From: Aster yellows witches'-broom phytoplasma AYWB
Lineage (GTDB): Bacteria > Bacillota_I > Bacilli_A > Acholeplasmatales > Acholeplasmataceae
Assembly (NCBI RefSeq): GCF_000012225.1
Contig: NC_007716.1
Span: 62,001 to 126,000, forward strand
Length of the DNA: 64,000 bases
Direction of reading: 5' to 3'
Part shown: piece after piece, positions 57,147-64,000 of the stretch
Layout of the letters: each line of letters starts with the position of its first letter
How positions within the stretch are numbered: position 1 is the first letter of the stretch
Translations under genes and position numbers: made by a program
Notes under the pieces: model-generated
The model's input: only the letters and a program-made list of their open reading frames with translations
What the model was told of the DNA's origin: nothing
Databases searched by the model: none

Positions 57147-58838
57147 ATGAATAATTTAGACCCAAAGATTAATAGCTATAATTCCGATGTTTCTTTCTTT
57201 GCTTTGGGAGGGCTTGGCGAAGTTGGCAAAAACATGTATGTTTTTGAAATTCACAAGCAAATTTTTATTGTAGATTCAGGGATTTTGTTTTCAGATGATT
57301 TTTTGTTAGGAGTCAATTACGTCATTCCTGATTATGATTATTTATTGAAAAACGAATCTCGCATTGTAGGGCTTTTTGTTACTCACGGACATGAAGATCA
57401 TATTGGAGGCATTCCTTATTTGCTTAAAAAAGTGCGTATTCCTAAAATTTTTGTCTCAGGGATTGCATATTATTTGTTGGAACACAAATTAGCAGAGCAT
57501 AAAGAAATTGGTACCCTACCCAAAATAGAAAAATACAGCCATGATACCAAATACGAATTTAGACATCAAGTAAACGTTTCTTTCATCAGGCTTAACCACT
57601 CTATTCCTGACACTTTTGGTATCGTTTTTAACACCAAATACGGTAATATTTTTTATACTGGGGATTTTAAAATTGATTATACTCCTGTAGGTCCAGAAGC
57701 GGAATACGACAAATTAATCAAGATTAAACAAGAAGGTGTTTTATGCCTCCTTTCTGATTCTACTAATGCCGAGCAATCTGGGTTGGTCCAATCTGAAAGT
57801 ACTATTGGGGATTCCATTAATGAACTCTTTGTAAATATTGCAGACCGCATCATTATTGTTACTTTTGCATCTAATTTTTACCGCATAAAACAAATTGTAG
57901 AAGCTGCTATTCAGACTAAAAGAAAAGTTGCAGTGTTTGGTCGCAGTATGGAAAAAGCTTTGGAAATTGGTAAAAAACATGGCTATCTTAACATTCCTGA
58001 AGGCGCCCTTGTCACAAACAATAACATTCACAAATATCGTGATATTATCTTACTTTGCACCGGGTCACAAGGAGAGCCCTTAGCAGCTTTAAGCAGAATG
58101 GCCAATAACACTCACAGACAAATTAAGTTAAGCCCCAAAGATACTATCATTTTTTCTTCTTCTCCCATTCCTGGAAACCAAGAAAACATTAATAAAATTT
58201 TTGATTTGCTTTTCAAAAAAAATGTCAACATCATAACTCACGGACCTTTAATTAAAACTCACGTATCAGGACACGGCAACCAAAATGACCTGAAATTAAT
58301 GCTTTCGCTTACCAAACCTAAATATTTTATTCCAGTTCACGGCGAACATCGCATGCTAATTGCACACAAAAATTTAGCCCTAGAATGTGGCATTCCAGAA
58401 AGTAATATTTTCATCTTAGAAAATGGACAAATGGTAAACTTAGCTCCCGAAAAAGCCGCCATTACCCAAAAAATGAACGTGGGTAACATCTTTATCGATG
58501 CTTCTGGGATAGACGATGTGGGCAATTCTATCCTAAAAGAACGCCGTAGTCTGAGTGAAAAAGGCTTATTTTCTGTTGTTATGAGCATTGATTTAAAAAG
58601 AAAAAAAGTCCTTAATTTACCAACAATTGTTTCTCGTGGCTTTATTTATATGAAAGATAATCAAGAAATGATTAAACAAATTTCTTATGATATTAAAAAT
58701 AGCATTGAAACAGCTATTAAACAAGATGAAGTGCAAAAAGAGACTTTAAACAAAATTATCGTTGATTATCTTGCCTCTAAAATATACGGAATTACTTTGA
58801 GGAATCCAATTATTATTCCTATTATTTTAACAGTTTAA
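57147..58838 (+). CDS. rnjA: Ribonuclease J (catalytic)
   Basis: Beta-CASP metallo-beta-lactamase nuclease, 563 aa; 5'-3' exo- and endonuclease for mRNA turnover and rRNA maturation. FFALGGLGEVGKNMY at the start, zinc motif THGHEDHIGG (79-88), LNHSIPDTFG, YTGDFK, LLSDSTNAE, then beta-CASP motifs (IIIVTFASNFYRI, CTGSQGEPLAALSRM), ITHGPLIKTHVSGHGNQNDL and VHGEHRM, and the C-terminal dimerisation domain. AAAGGAG precedes the start. It keeps all the active-site residues missing from the paralog at 52473. Confidence 0.96.
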   Translation: MNNLDPKINSYNSDVSFFALGGLGEVGKNMYVFEIHKQIFIVDSGILFSDDFLLGVNYVIPDYDYLLKNESRIVGLFVTHGHEDHIGGIPYLLKKVRIPKIFVSGIAYYLLEHKLAEHKEIGTLPKIEKYSHDTKYEFRHQVNVSFIRLNHSIPDTFGIVFNTKYGNIFYTGDFKIDYTPVGPEAEYDKLIKIKQEGVLCLLSDSTNAEQSGLVQSESTIGDSINELFVNIADRIIIVTFASNFYRIKQIVEAAIQTKRKVAVFGRSMEKALEIGKKHGYLNIPEGALVTNNNIHKYRDIILLCTGSQGEPLAALSRMANNTHRQIKLSPKDTIIFSSSPIPGNQENINKIFDLLFKKNVNIITHGPLIKTHVSGHGNQNDLKLMLSLTKPKYFIPVHGEHRMLIAHKNLALECGIPESNIFILENGQMVNLAPEKAAITQKMNVGNIFIDASGIDDVGNSILKERRSLSEKGLFSVVMSIDLKRKKVLNLPTIVSRGFIYMKDNQEMIKQISYDIKNSIETAIKQDEVQKETLNKIIVDYLASKIYGITLRNPIIIPIILTV

Positions 58839-59104
58839 GTAGTTTTAGCAAATTTTGAATTATTTAGCTTATTTCCATTATTTTAAAAACTATTTGAGAT
58901 TTTTTACAATGATATCTTTCTTTTTGATATTAAAATTTTTTATTGAATCACAATAAATAACTTTTTACCCTTTTTCCTTTTCTCTTCTTTTTCTTGCCTT
59001 GATTTGTCTTAGGATTATAAATATTCTTTAAAATTAAATCATTTTTTAACTAAAAATATAATATTTTAATATATTAATATCTCATTTTTGCATACCAAAA
59101 TTCT

Positions 59105-59660
59105 GTGCTATTCCCTTTTTTAGATAAATTTTGTCTCTAAAATTTTTATTTAAGGATAAAAAATTAAGTAGATAATTTCATATCTTTTCAAACTACAAAA
59201 ATAATTATAATTTCATTTTCTTAACGTAATTTTAACTTTTTTGTTTGATTTTTGAAATAAAAAAGGATGTTGACTTTGTAAGATGGTTTTCGTTTGGCCG
59301 AATAAACTGTTCCTTGATTGGAATGAATGATACAAGGTTCTTTTTAATAGAGGTAATTTTTGGATGGTGTTTAAAACTAATTCTTTTTTTTTTTTTTTGA
59401 TGTTTGGAAGTGTGGAAAGCGATAATTTGGTTGTTGAAAGAATCAATGATGCAAAAAAAATATAAAAATACTTGGGGATTTTTGAAATAAGTGATGTCGG
59501 TAAATATTTTTTGGAGGGGTTTATTTGATTAATCCTGAAATCCCTTCTTGATACAAAACCTCTTTAGTTAAAAAATTTAGGGCAATATTTAAATTGATAA
59601 ACTATTTTTTTACTAAAGATAAATGAAGTTCGATTAATTTATTACGAATTTCTAAATTCT
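59105..59660 (-). pseudogene. IS3-family transposase remnant (tra5) with one IS end
   Basis: On the minus strand the sequence LFTDITYFKNPQVFLY-like, then IIHSNQGTVYS (a normally HSDQG motif), then KNRLTFQ, corresponds to the 3' half of the copy at 38030-38458 with frameshifts, a long A-run (59386-59398) and a deletion. The IS tail runs to about 59105 (GTGCTATTCCC). Inactive. Confidence 0.75.
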
Positions 59661-60120
59661 TTTTATTTTTTTAAAAAATCTTTAAATAATTTTTTATCTT
59701 AACATTTAATTCCTCTCTAAAAACATTTTTAGAAAAGATATGAAATTTTTTTTTAATCTTTGAAACAAAAAAAGACTCACACTTTTGGAACACCTCAAAT
59801 TCTCTTATCATTTGCAAATTTTTTTTATTTATAAACTCAAGTTTCAAAACAATTTTTGCTCCTTTTAATTTATAAATTTTCTATTTATAAAAAATTTAAT
59901 TAAAAAAATAAACCAAGAATAATTTTCAATTAAAAATTAGAATGTTTTTCAAATATTCTAATTTTTTTTATATAAATTGCAATTATTAGCTTGTTATTTT
60001 ATTTTTTTTAGTTTATTGTGATATATAATAAAAGAAGTGATTATAAATTTTGTCTTTTTTGGAAAACCTAAGACAACAAAAAATGCCCAAATGCAAGAAA
60101 TATTAAGGATGTGTTGAGTG
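59661..60120. other. AT-rich spacer, partly IS-derived
   Basis: Minus-strand phrases may derive from the first half of the same IS copy; otherwise no gene. AAGGATGTG (60106-60114) is the probable ribosome site of rnhC. Confidence 0.4.
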
Positions 60121-61110
60121 ATGTCAAATTATAGTTTAAAATTGAACAACAATCAATTATTAACAATTAAAAAATTCTACCGCAAACAATTAAAATTATC
60201 AGCTAATAAAACGGTTGCTTTTGTTGTAGACAAATCTTTCGCTAAAATAACAGTTTATAATAATGGAACTTTGTTGGTGCAAGGGAAAAATGCCCTTTTT
60301 ATGGTTTCTTTTATTAAAAAAATGTTGAAAATGAAAACAGTGAGCGATAATAGCGAAATAAAAGAAGTTAGTTATTCGTTAGTCAAAAAAGCCCCAACGT
60401 TAAAAACTAAAAGCAATTTGGGGACAAATTTATTTTTGCAACTTAACAATAAAAAAACTTATTATCTGCCATCCATCGGTTCTGATGAAGTAGGTACAGG
60501 AGACGTTTTTGGTCCTGTTGTTGTTTGTTGTGTTTATTTGACTGCTAAAAATATTGCTTTTTTACAAAACCTAGGAATTATTGCCGAATCCAAAAAAATC
60601 TCAGATGAAAAAATAATAAATATAGCTCCTTTAATTATGAAAGAAGTTATTTATTCTTCTAAAATAATGATGCCTTTGGAATACAATCAAATAATCAAAC
60701 AATGTAATCTGAATAAAATCAAGGCTTTAATGCATAACGAAGCAATTAAGCAAACTGTTTTTAAAGCCCCTCCAAATGTTCCTGTTATTTTAGATCAATT
60801 TTGTTTTCCTAAAAATTATTTTAATTATTTGCAAGACCAAAAAGACCAAAATGAGGTTTATACAAACATTATTTTTGAAACCAAGGCTGATAGTTCTTAT
60901 TTTAGTGTTGCTGTGGCTTCTGTTATTGCTAGATATCTTTTTTTAACGCAAATAGCAAAACTTTCTAAGCAAATTAATTTTAAATTGCAATTAGGAGCAG
61001 GCAAATTGTTAGATTTGCAAATTGATTTGATAGTAAAACAACACGGATTAGAGATTTTGCCTCAAATTGCTAAGTGTAATTTTAAAAATATTTTACGCAA
61101 AATGGAATAA
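60121..61110 (+). CDS. rnhC: Ribonuclease HIII
   Basis: Removes RNA from RNA-DNA hybrids. The 329-aa protein has the N-terminal TBP-like substrate-binding domain (residues 1-100) typical of HIII and the catalytic part starting SIGSDEVGTGDVFGPVVV (Asp-Glu pair of the DEDD-type site), then KKISDEKI, VILDQFCFPKNYF and FETKADSSYFSVAVASVIAR. I use ATG 60121; a GTG three bases earlier would also be possible. Confidence 0.93.
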   Translation: MSNYSLKLNNNQLLTIKKFYRKQLKLSANKTVAFVVDKSFAKITVYNNGTLLVQGKNALFMVSFIKKMLKMKTVSDNSEIKEVSYSLVKKAPTLKTKSNLGTNLFLQLNNKKTYYLPSIGSDEVGTGDVFGPVVVCCVYLTAKNIAFLQNLGIIAESKKISDEKIINIAPLIMKEVIYSSKIMMPLEYNQIIKQCNLNKIKALMHNEAIKQTVFKAPPNVPVILDQFCFPKNYFNYLQDQKDQNEVYTNIIFETKADSSYFSVAVASVIARYLFLTQIAKLSKQINFKLQLGAGKLLDLQIDLIVKQHGLEILPQIAKCNFKNILRKME

Positions 61111-61175
61111 ATTTATAATATTGGCGCTTGCTTCCAATTTTATTTATCAAAAAAAACAAATTTAAAGGAGTTTTT

Positions 61176-61595
61176 ATGTCAACTATTTTTACTAAAATTA
61201 TCAAAAAACAAATACCTGGTTATCTACTTTATGAAGATAATTTAGTGGTTGCTTTTTTAGATATTACCCAAGCGACCAAAGGACACACTTTGGTGGTGCC
61301 TAAACAAGAATATCGCGATATTTTAATGGTGCCTGAAGTTGTTTTTGCCCATTTGTTTAAAGTAGTACATCAAATAAGCAAAGTATTAATTGATGTTTTT
61401 CAAGCTCAGGGAATCAATTTATTAAATAATAACGGCAAAGTAGCAGGTCAAACTGTTTTTCATTATCACGTGCATTTAATTCCTCGTTTTGATGAAAAAG
61501 AAATTAATGTAGTTTTTAAAAATAATGCTTCTTTGATGCTTCCTCAAGATTATGAAAAAGTTCAAAAAGCTATTTTAGTGCATTTGAATAAATAA
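61176..61595 (+). CDS. hit: HIT-family nucleotide hydrolase
   Basis: A 139-aa protein from ATG 61176 (AAAGGAG upstream; earlier in-frame codons have no ribosome site). It begins STIFTKIIKKQIPGYLLYED, shows ATKGHTLVVPKQE and the histidine triad GQTVFHYHVHLIPR. HIT proteins hydrolyse adenosine phosphoramidates or dinucleotides; the exact substrate is unknown. Confidence 0.93.
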   Translation: MSTIFTKIIKKQIPGYLLYEDNLVVAFLDITQATKGHTLVVPKQEYRDILMVPEVVFAHLFKVVHQISKVLIDVFQAQGINLLNNNGKVAGQTVFHYHVHLIPRFDEKEINVVFKNNASLMLPQDYEKVQKAILVHLNK

Positions 61596-61734
61596 AAAAA
61601 TATATTGTTAAGGAAGCATAAAATAAATATATTACTGTCTTTCTTTTTTTAATAATAAAACCTTTACAAAATATTTTTTATAGAACTTTTTTAATTTATA
61701 TCAAAAATGAAAAAAAACTTAAAAGAGGTGTTTT

Positions 61735-62083
61735 ATGCAAATAAAACAATCAGAAAAAATATTTATATGGGTTTTTATGGGTCTTTTTACTTTGGCTTTA
61801 TTTTTAGTTTATTTCATTAATGCAAACAAATATAAGAATAGAAAAAAATATTTTTATACTTCGGATGGTTTTTTTGTTAATGGTATAAAAAGGCTTTTGG
61901 AAAGTTGAAAAATATGGGCATTTTGGGTTTAAAGTGATATTTTATGATGGTACTTATGAAGATTTAATTTCAAACAACAAAGAAATTATTTATATTTCAG
62001 ATAATAAAAATTCTCTTTATACTGGTGGGCTTTATTTGCAATTTGAAAAAGATTTTAATTACCCTCATTTTTATATTTTATAA
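61735..62083 (+). pseudogene. Membrane-anchored hypothetical gene, frameshifted
   Basis: ATG 61735 after AAAGAGGTG gives MQIKQSEKIFIWVFMGLFTL... with one membrane helix and stops at 61908. A shift near 61890 continues GFWKVEKYGHFGFKVIFYDG through LQFEKDFNYPHFYIL to 62083. Together about 115 codons. Not recognised; the good ribosome site suggests it was lost recently. Confidence 0.5.
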
Positions 62084-62790
62084 TTGGAAAAAAATAATTT
62101 TATGATAAAAAAATATAGATTAAAATTGCGGTTTGTACATATTTTTTTTCATTTTGCTAATAATTGTTTTTTTGGAATATTCAAAAAATCATTTTTCAAG
62201 ATAAAAAAATTATTAATTTGTTATTATTTTTTACTAAACAAAGCAATATTTTAATCCTTTTTGTTTTAACATTTTATTTTTTTAAGCCTTTGTGAAATCA
62301 AAAATGGTTTTGTAATTCAGCCTTTATAGTGGTTATAGATATTTTGTTGACCGCTTTAATACATATTATATAATGATAGAAAAATTTCAAGCTTTTCAAA
62401 ATCATCCTTTTTTATTTTTAAATCAATTTTAAAATACCTATATTACTATTTTATATTTTTTCTTTTTTTGTATAACTCCTTTTGGGTTGAAAAATAATAA
62501 ATTTATATAGCCTACATTCATCCATTAATTTATGTTATTTTTTTATATATTGTTGTATTTTTATTTAAAATAGATTATATTTATGTTATTTTAAATCTAA
62601 CAGCAACAAATAATAAGTCTTTTAAAGTTTATTAGTCATTTATTTTTTCTTTTTTTTGTATTTGTATCCTTTTTATCTAGAGTTATTCTGTAATTTTAAA
62701 ATATATTATTTTTAAAGCTCAAAACAAGCCAATTTCTAATTAAAAACTTTTTGTAAAATATTAGCAAATCAAAATATTTTAATATAGCAT
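62084..62790. other. Gene debris, hydrophobic and AT-rich
   Basis: Phrases in changing frames are hydrophobic, compatible with a degraded membrane protein, but no frame longer than about 40 codons and no family can be named. Confidence 0.4.
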
Positions 62791-62791
62791 T

Positions 62792-62820
62792 AAAACCAAT
62801 TTAATTATTGGTCTTTTTTT
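62792..62820 (+). terminator. Hairpin terminator (+)
   Basis: AAACCAATTTAATTATTGGTCTTTTTTTTT at the end of the debris, evidence that a gene once ended here. Confidence 0.6.
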
Positions 62821-62851
62821 TTATAAAATTGCACAATTATTAATTTATAAT

Positions 62852-62884
62852 AAAAAAACCAAACTATTTTAATAGCTTGGTTTA
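62852..62884 (-). terminator. Terminator of the rpoD-trmK unit
   Basis: Minus strand: AAACCAAGCTATT-AAAA-TAGTTTGGTTTTTTT, imperfect stem with T-run, 29 nt after the trmK stop. Confidence 0.75.
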
Positions 62885-62912
62885 ATCATAGATGTGGAAT
62901 TGGAAGCAAAAA

Positions 62913-63356
62913 TTAGCTTTTGCGAGTTACTTTTAAAAAATGATAGAAAAATTTGTCAAATAAATGATATTCTTCTAAAATTTGAAAATCGTTTTTCCAT
63001 AGCCATCCTTGAAGATAATCTTGATTACTTTGTGATCCTAATATAAAATGTTTACTTTTATCAGGAGTTTTTTCAAGTATTTTAGTGATAGCATAAGTTC
63101 CCATACCACAAATTAGGGCAAGATCAAAATCTTGGCAAATGTTTTGGAATCCGTCACTTAAACAAAAAGTAACTGGATAGCAAGTAAGGTTTTTTTGGGC
63201 TTGAAATAAAGGTTTTAATCTTATATCTGCTGCAATTGCTTGTTTTATATAGCCTTGTTGAAAAGCTTTTTTGAGGACTAAACCATGATCTGTGCCGATG
63301 TCTACAACAGTGTCATAATTTTTAGTAAGAGACGCAATAAAAGAGATTCGTTTCAT
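62913..63356 (-). CDS. trmK: tRNA (adenine22-N1)-methyltransferase TrmK, short form
   Basis: SAM-dependent methyltransferase that modifies A22 of tRNAs. Motif I VDIGTDHGLV, then AADIRLKPL and the catalytic-region motif ALICGMGTYAI, with FILGSQSNQDYLQGWLWKNDF. With 147 aa it is shorter than Bacillus TrmK (about 230 aa): the C-terminal coiled-coil part is absent. It starts one base after the rpoD stop, a rpoD-trmK order also found in other Firmicutes. Confidence 0.82.
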   Translation of the reverse strand: MKRISFIASLTKNYDTVVDIGTDHGLVLKKAFQQGYIKQAIAADIRLKPLFQAQKNLTCYPVTFCLSDGFQNICQDFDLALICGMGTYAITKILEKTPDKSKHFILGSQSNQDYLQGWLWKNDFQILEEYHLFDKFFYHFLKVTRKS

Positions 63357-63357
63357 T

Positions 63358-64000
63358 TTATTTGTGGTTGTGGTACAAACTTTTTAATTTGCTTTGTTTA
63401 GCTGGAGTTCTGAGTCGTCTTAGAGCTTTTGATTCAATTTGGCGGATTCTTTCTCTAGTAACTCCAAATAAAGTACCTACTTCTTCTAAAGTGTGGGTTT
63501 TTCCATCTAAAAGACCATAGCGCATTTTTAATACTTTTTCCTCGCGTTCAGTTAAGGTGTTTTCTAGGACTTCATCTAAAAGTTTTTGAGTTACCTCTTT
63601 CATCATGTATTCGTGGGGAGATAAAATATTGGGATCTGAGATAAAATCGCCCAAAGAAGTTTCGTCTTCTTCGTTTTCTCGTGCAGGGGCTTCCAAAGAG
63701 ATGGGTTTTTTTTCGATATATTGGATGCTGCGAATTTTTTCAGCAGAAATATTCATTTTGTCGGCTAACTCTTCGACTGTAGGTTTTTTCTTAAGTTTTT
63801 GAGTTAATTTTCGAGTACAAAGTGCCATTTTATTAATAGTTTCTACGATGTGTACAGGAATTCGGATAGTTCTTGCTTGATCGGCAATCGCTCTTGTTAT
63901 AGCTTGTCTGATCCACCAAGTGGCATAAGTAGAAAATTTAAATCCTTTTTGATAATCGAATTTATCTACTGCACGCATTAAGCCCATATTACCTTCTTGA
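63358..64000 (-). CDS. rpoD: Primary RNA polymerase sigma factor RpoD (5' part outside window)
   Basis: C-terminal 210-plus residues of the housekeeping sigma factor; the frame stays open to the window edge ([16 protein letters not shown]). Region 2 ([20 protein letters not shown]), region 3 ([19 protein letters not shown]), region 4.1 ([11 protein letters not shown]) and 4.2 helix-turn-helix ([20 protein letters not shown]) are visible. It recognises the TTGACA/TATAAT promoters seen at 6421, 22238, 22345 and 55472. Confidence 0.95.
   Translation of the reverse strand, partial: QEGNMGLMRAVDKFDYQKGFKFSTYATWWIRQAITRAIADQARTIRIPVHIVETINKMALCTRKLTQKLKKKPTVEELADKMNISAEKIRSIQYIEKKPISLEAPARENEEDETSLGDFISDPNILSPHEYMMKEVTQKLLDEVLENTLTEREEKVLKMRYGLLDGKTHTLEEVGTLFGVTRERIRQIESKALRRLRTPAKQSKLKSLYHNHK

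Noticed and set aside
59213-59446. 77-codon minus-strand frame as a separate gene
   Set aside because: It is an out-of-frame reading of the tra5 relic; comparison with 38030-38458 shows the true transposase frame beside it.

Overview
The window reads as chromosome of a 'Candidatus Phytoplasma' (Mollicutes, wall-less plant pathogen). The base composition is very AT-rich. Gene content is reduced: SRP, primosome and RNase J genes, no cell-wall genes seen. Two features point specifically to phytoplasmas: proteins carrying the phytoplasma SVM secretion signal, and a decayed PMU-type mobile unit (tmk, dnaB helicase, dnaG, YqaJ-like nuclease, AAA+ protease fragment, IS3-family tra5). The species cannot be fixed from sequence alone.

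Layout. 0-6.4 kb: an IS3 scar, a DEAD-box RNA helicase (-), a membrane/coiled-coil protein (-) and a badly decayed replicon gene behind a GC-rich leader. 6.4-21.2 kb: ordered housekeeping genes on +: hrcA-grpE-dnaK-dnaJ under a promoter with a degenerate CIRCE operator, then ftsY, ffh, polA (5' nuclease with an apparently dead polymerase domain), mutM, dnaB-like and dnaI primosome genes. 21.2-22.6 kb: tmRNA (-), cold-shock protein (-), tRNA-Thr and tRNA-Gly. 22.8-38.7 kb: accessory region, a decayed PMU containing one intact candidate secreted effector, a frameshifted sister effector, a PMU tmk, and pseudogenes of a YqaJ nuclease, DnaB, DnaG and tra5. 38.9-46.7 kb: tRNA-Leu, fakA, more mobile debris, then potABCD (-). 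47.3-49 kb: ftsH. 49-52.4 kb: debris, including an amino-acid permease pseudogene and a 31-bp inverted repeat. 52.4-64 kb: an RNase J-like protein without its metal motif, fakB/degV, four tRNAs, a Cof-type HAD hydrolase, an intact RNase J, another IS3 scar, rnhC, a HIT protein, and (-) trmK with the 3' part of rpoD.

The most unusual object is a 6.8-kb element at about 28341-35163, inserted in the PMU dnaG pseudogene. It carries 13-bp inverted repeats near its ends and a candidate 6-bp target duplication (CTTGAA). Removing one duplicate rejoins dnaG in frame. It encodes a run of small membrane proteins (54, 37, 103, about 54, 155 and about 216 aa), a 392-aa repeat protein, and a 1038-aa protein that joins an N-terminal UvrD/PcrA-like SF1 helicase to a C-terminal HUH rolling-circle nuclease, the reverse of the usual Rep/relaxase/Helitron order. 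A conserved GC-rich leader precedes this gene and recurs at 4.2 kb. A second remnant of the element, cut by an IS3 scar, lies at 41.0-41.3 kb beside an AAA+ gene fragment. I infer an integrating rolling-circle replicon or a phage-like (possibly filamentous/plectrovirus-like) element. No morphogenesis ATPase was seen, so the virus reading is a hypothesis.

How the genes relate: the housekeeping blocks cover protein folding (HrcA regulon), membrane targeting (FtsY/Ffh), primosome loading (DnaB/DnaI), RNA decay (RNase J, DEAD-box), polyamine uptake (Pot) and fatty-acid salvage (FakA/FakB). The accessory blocks are repeatedly broken by IS3 copies and deletions.
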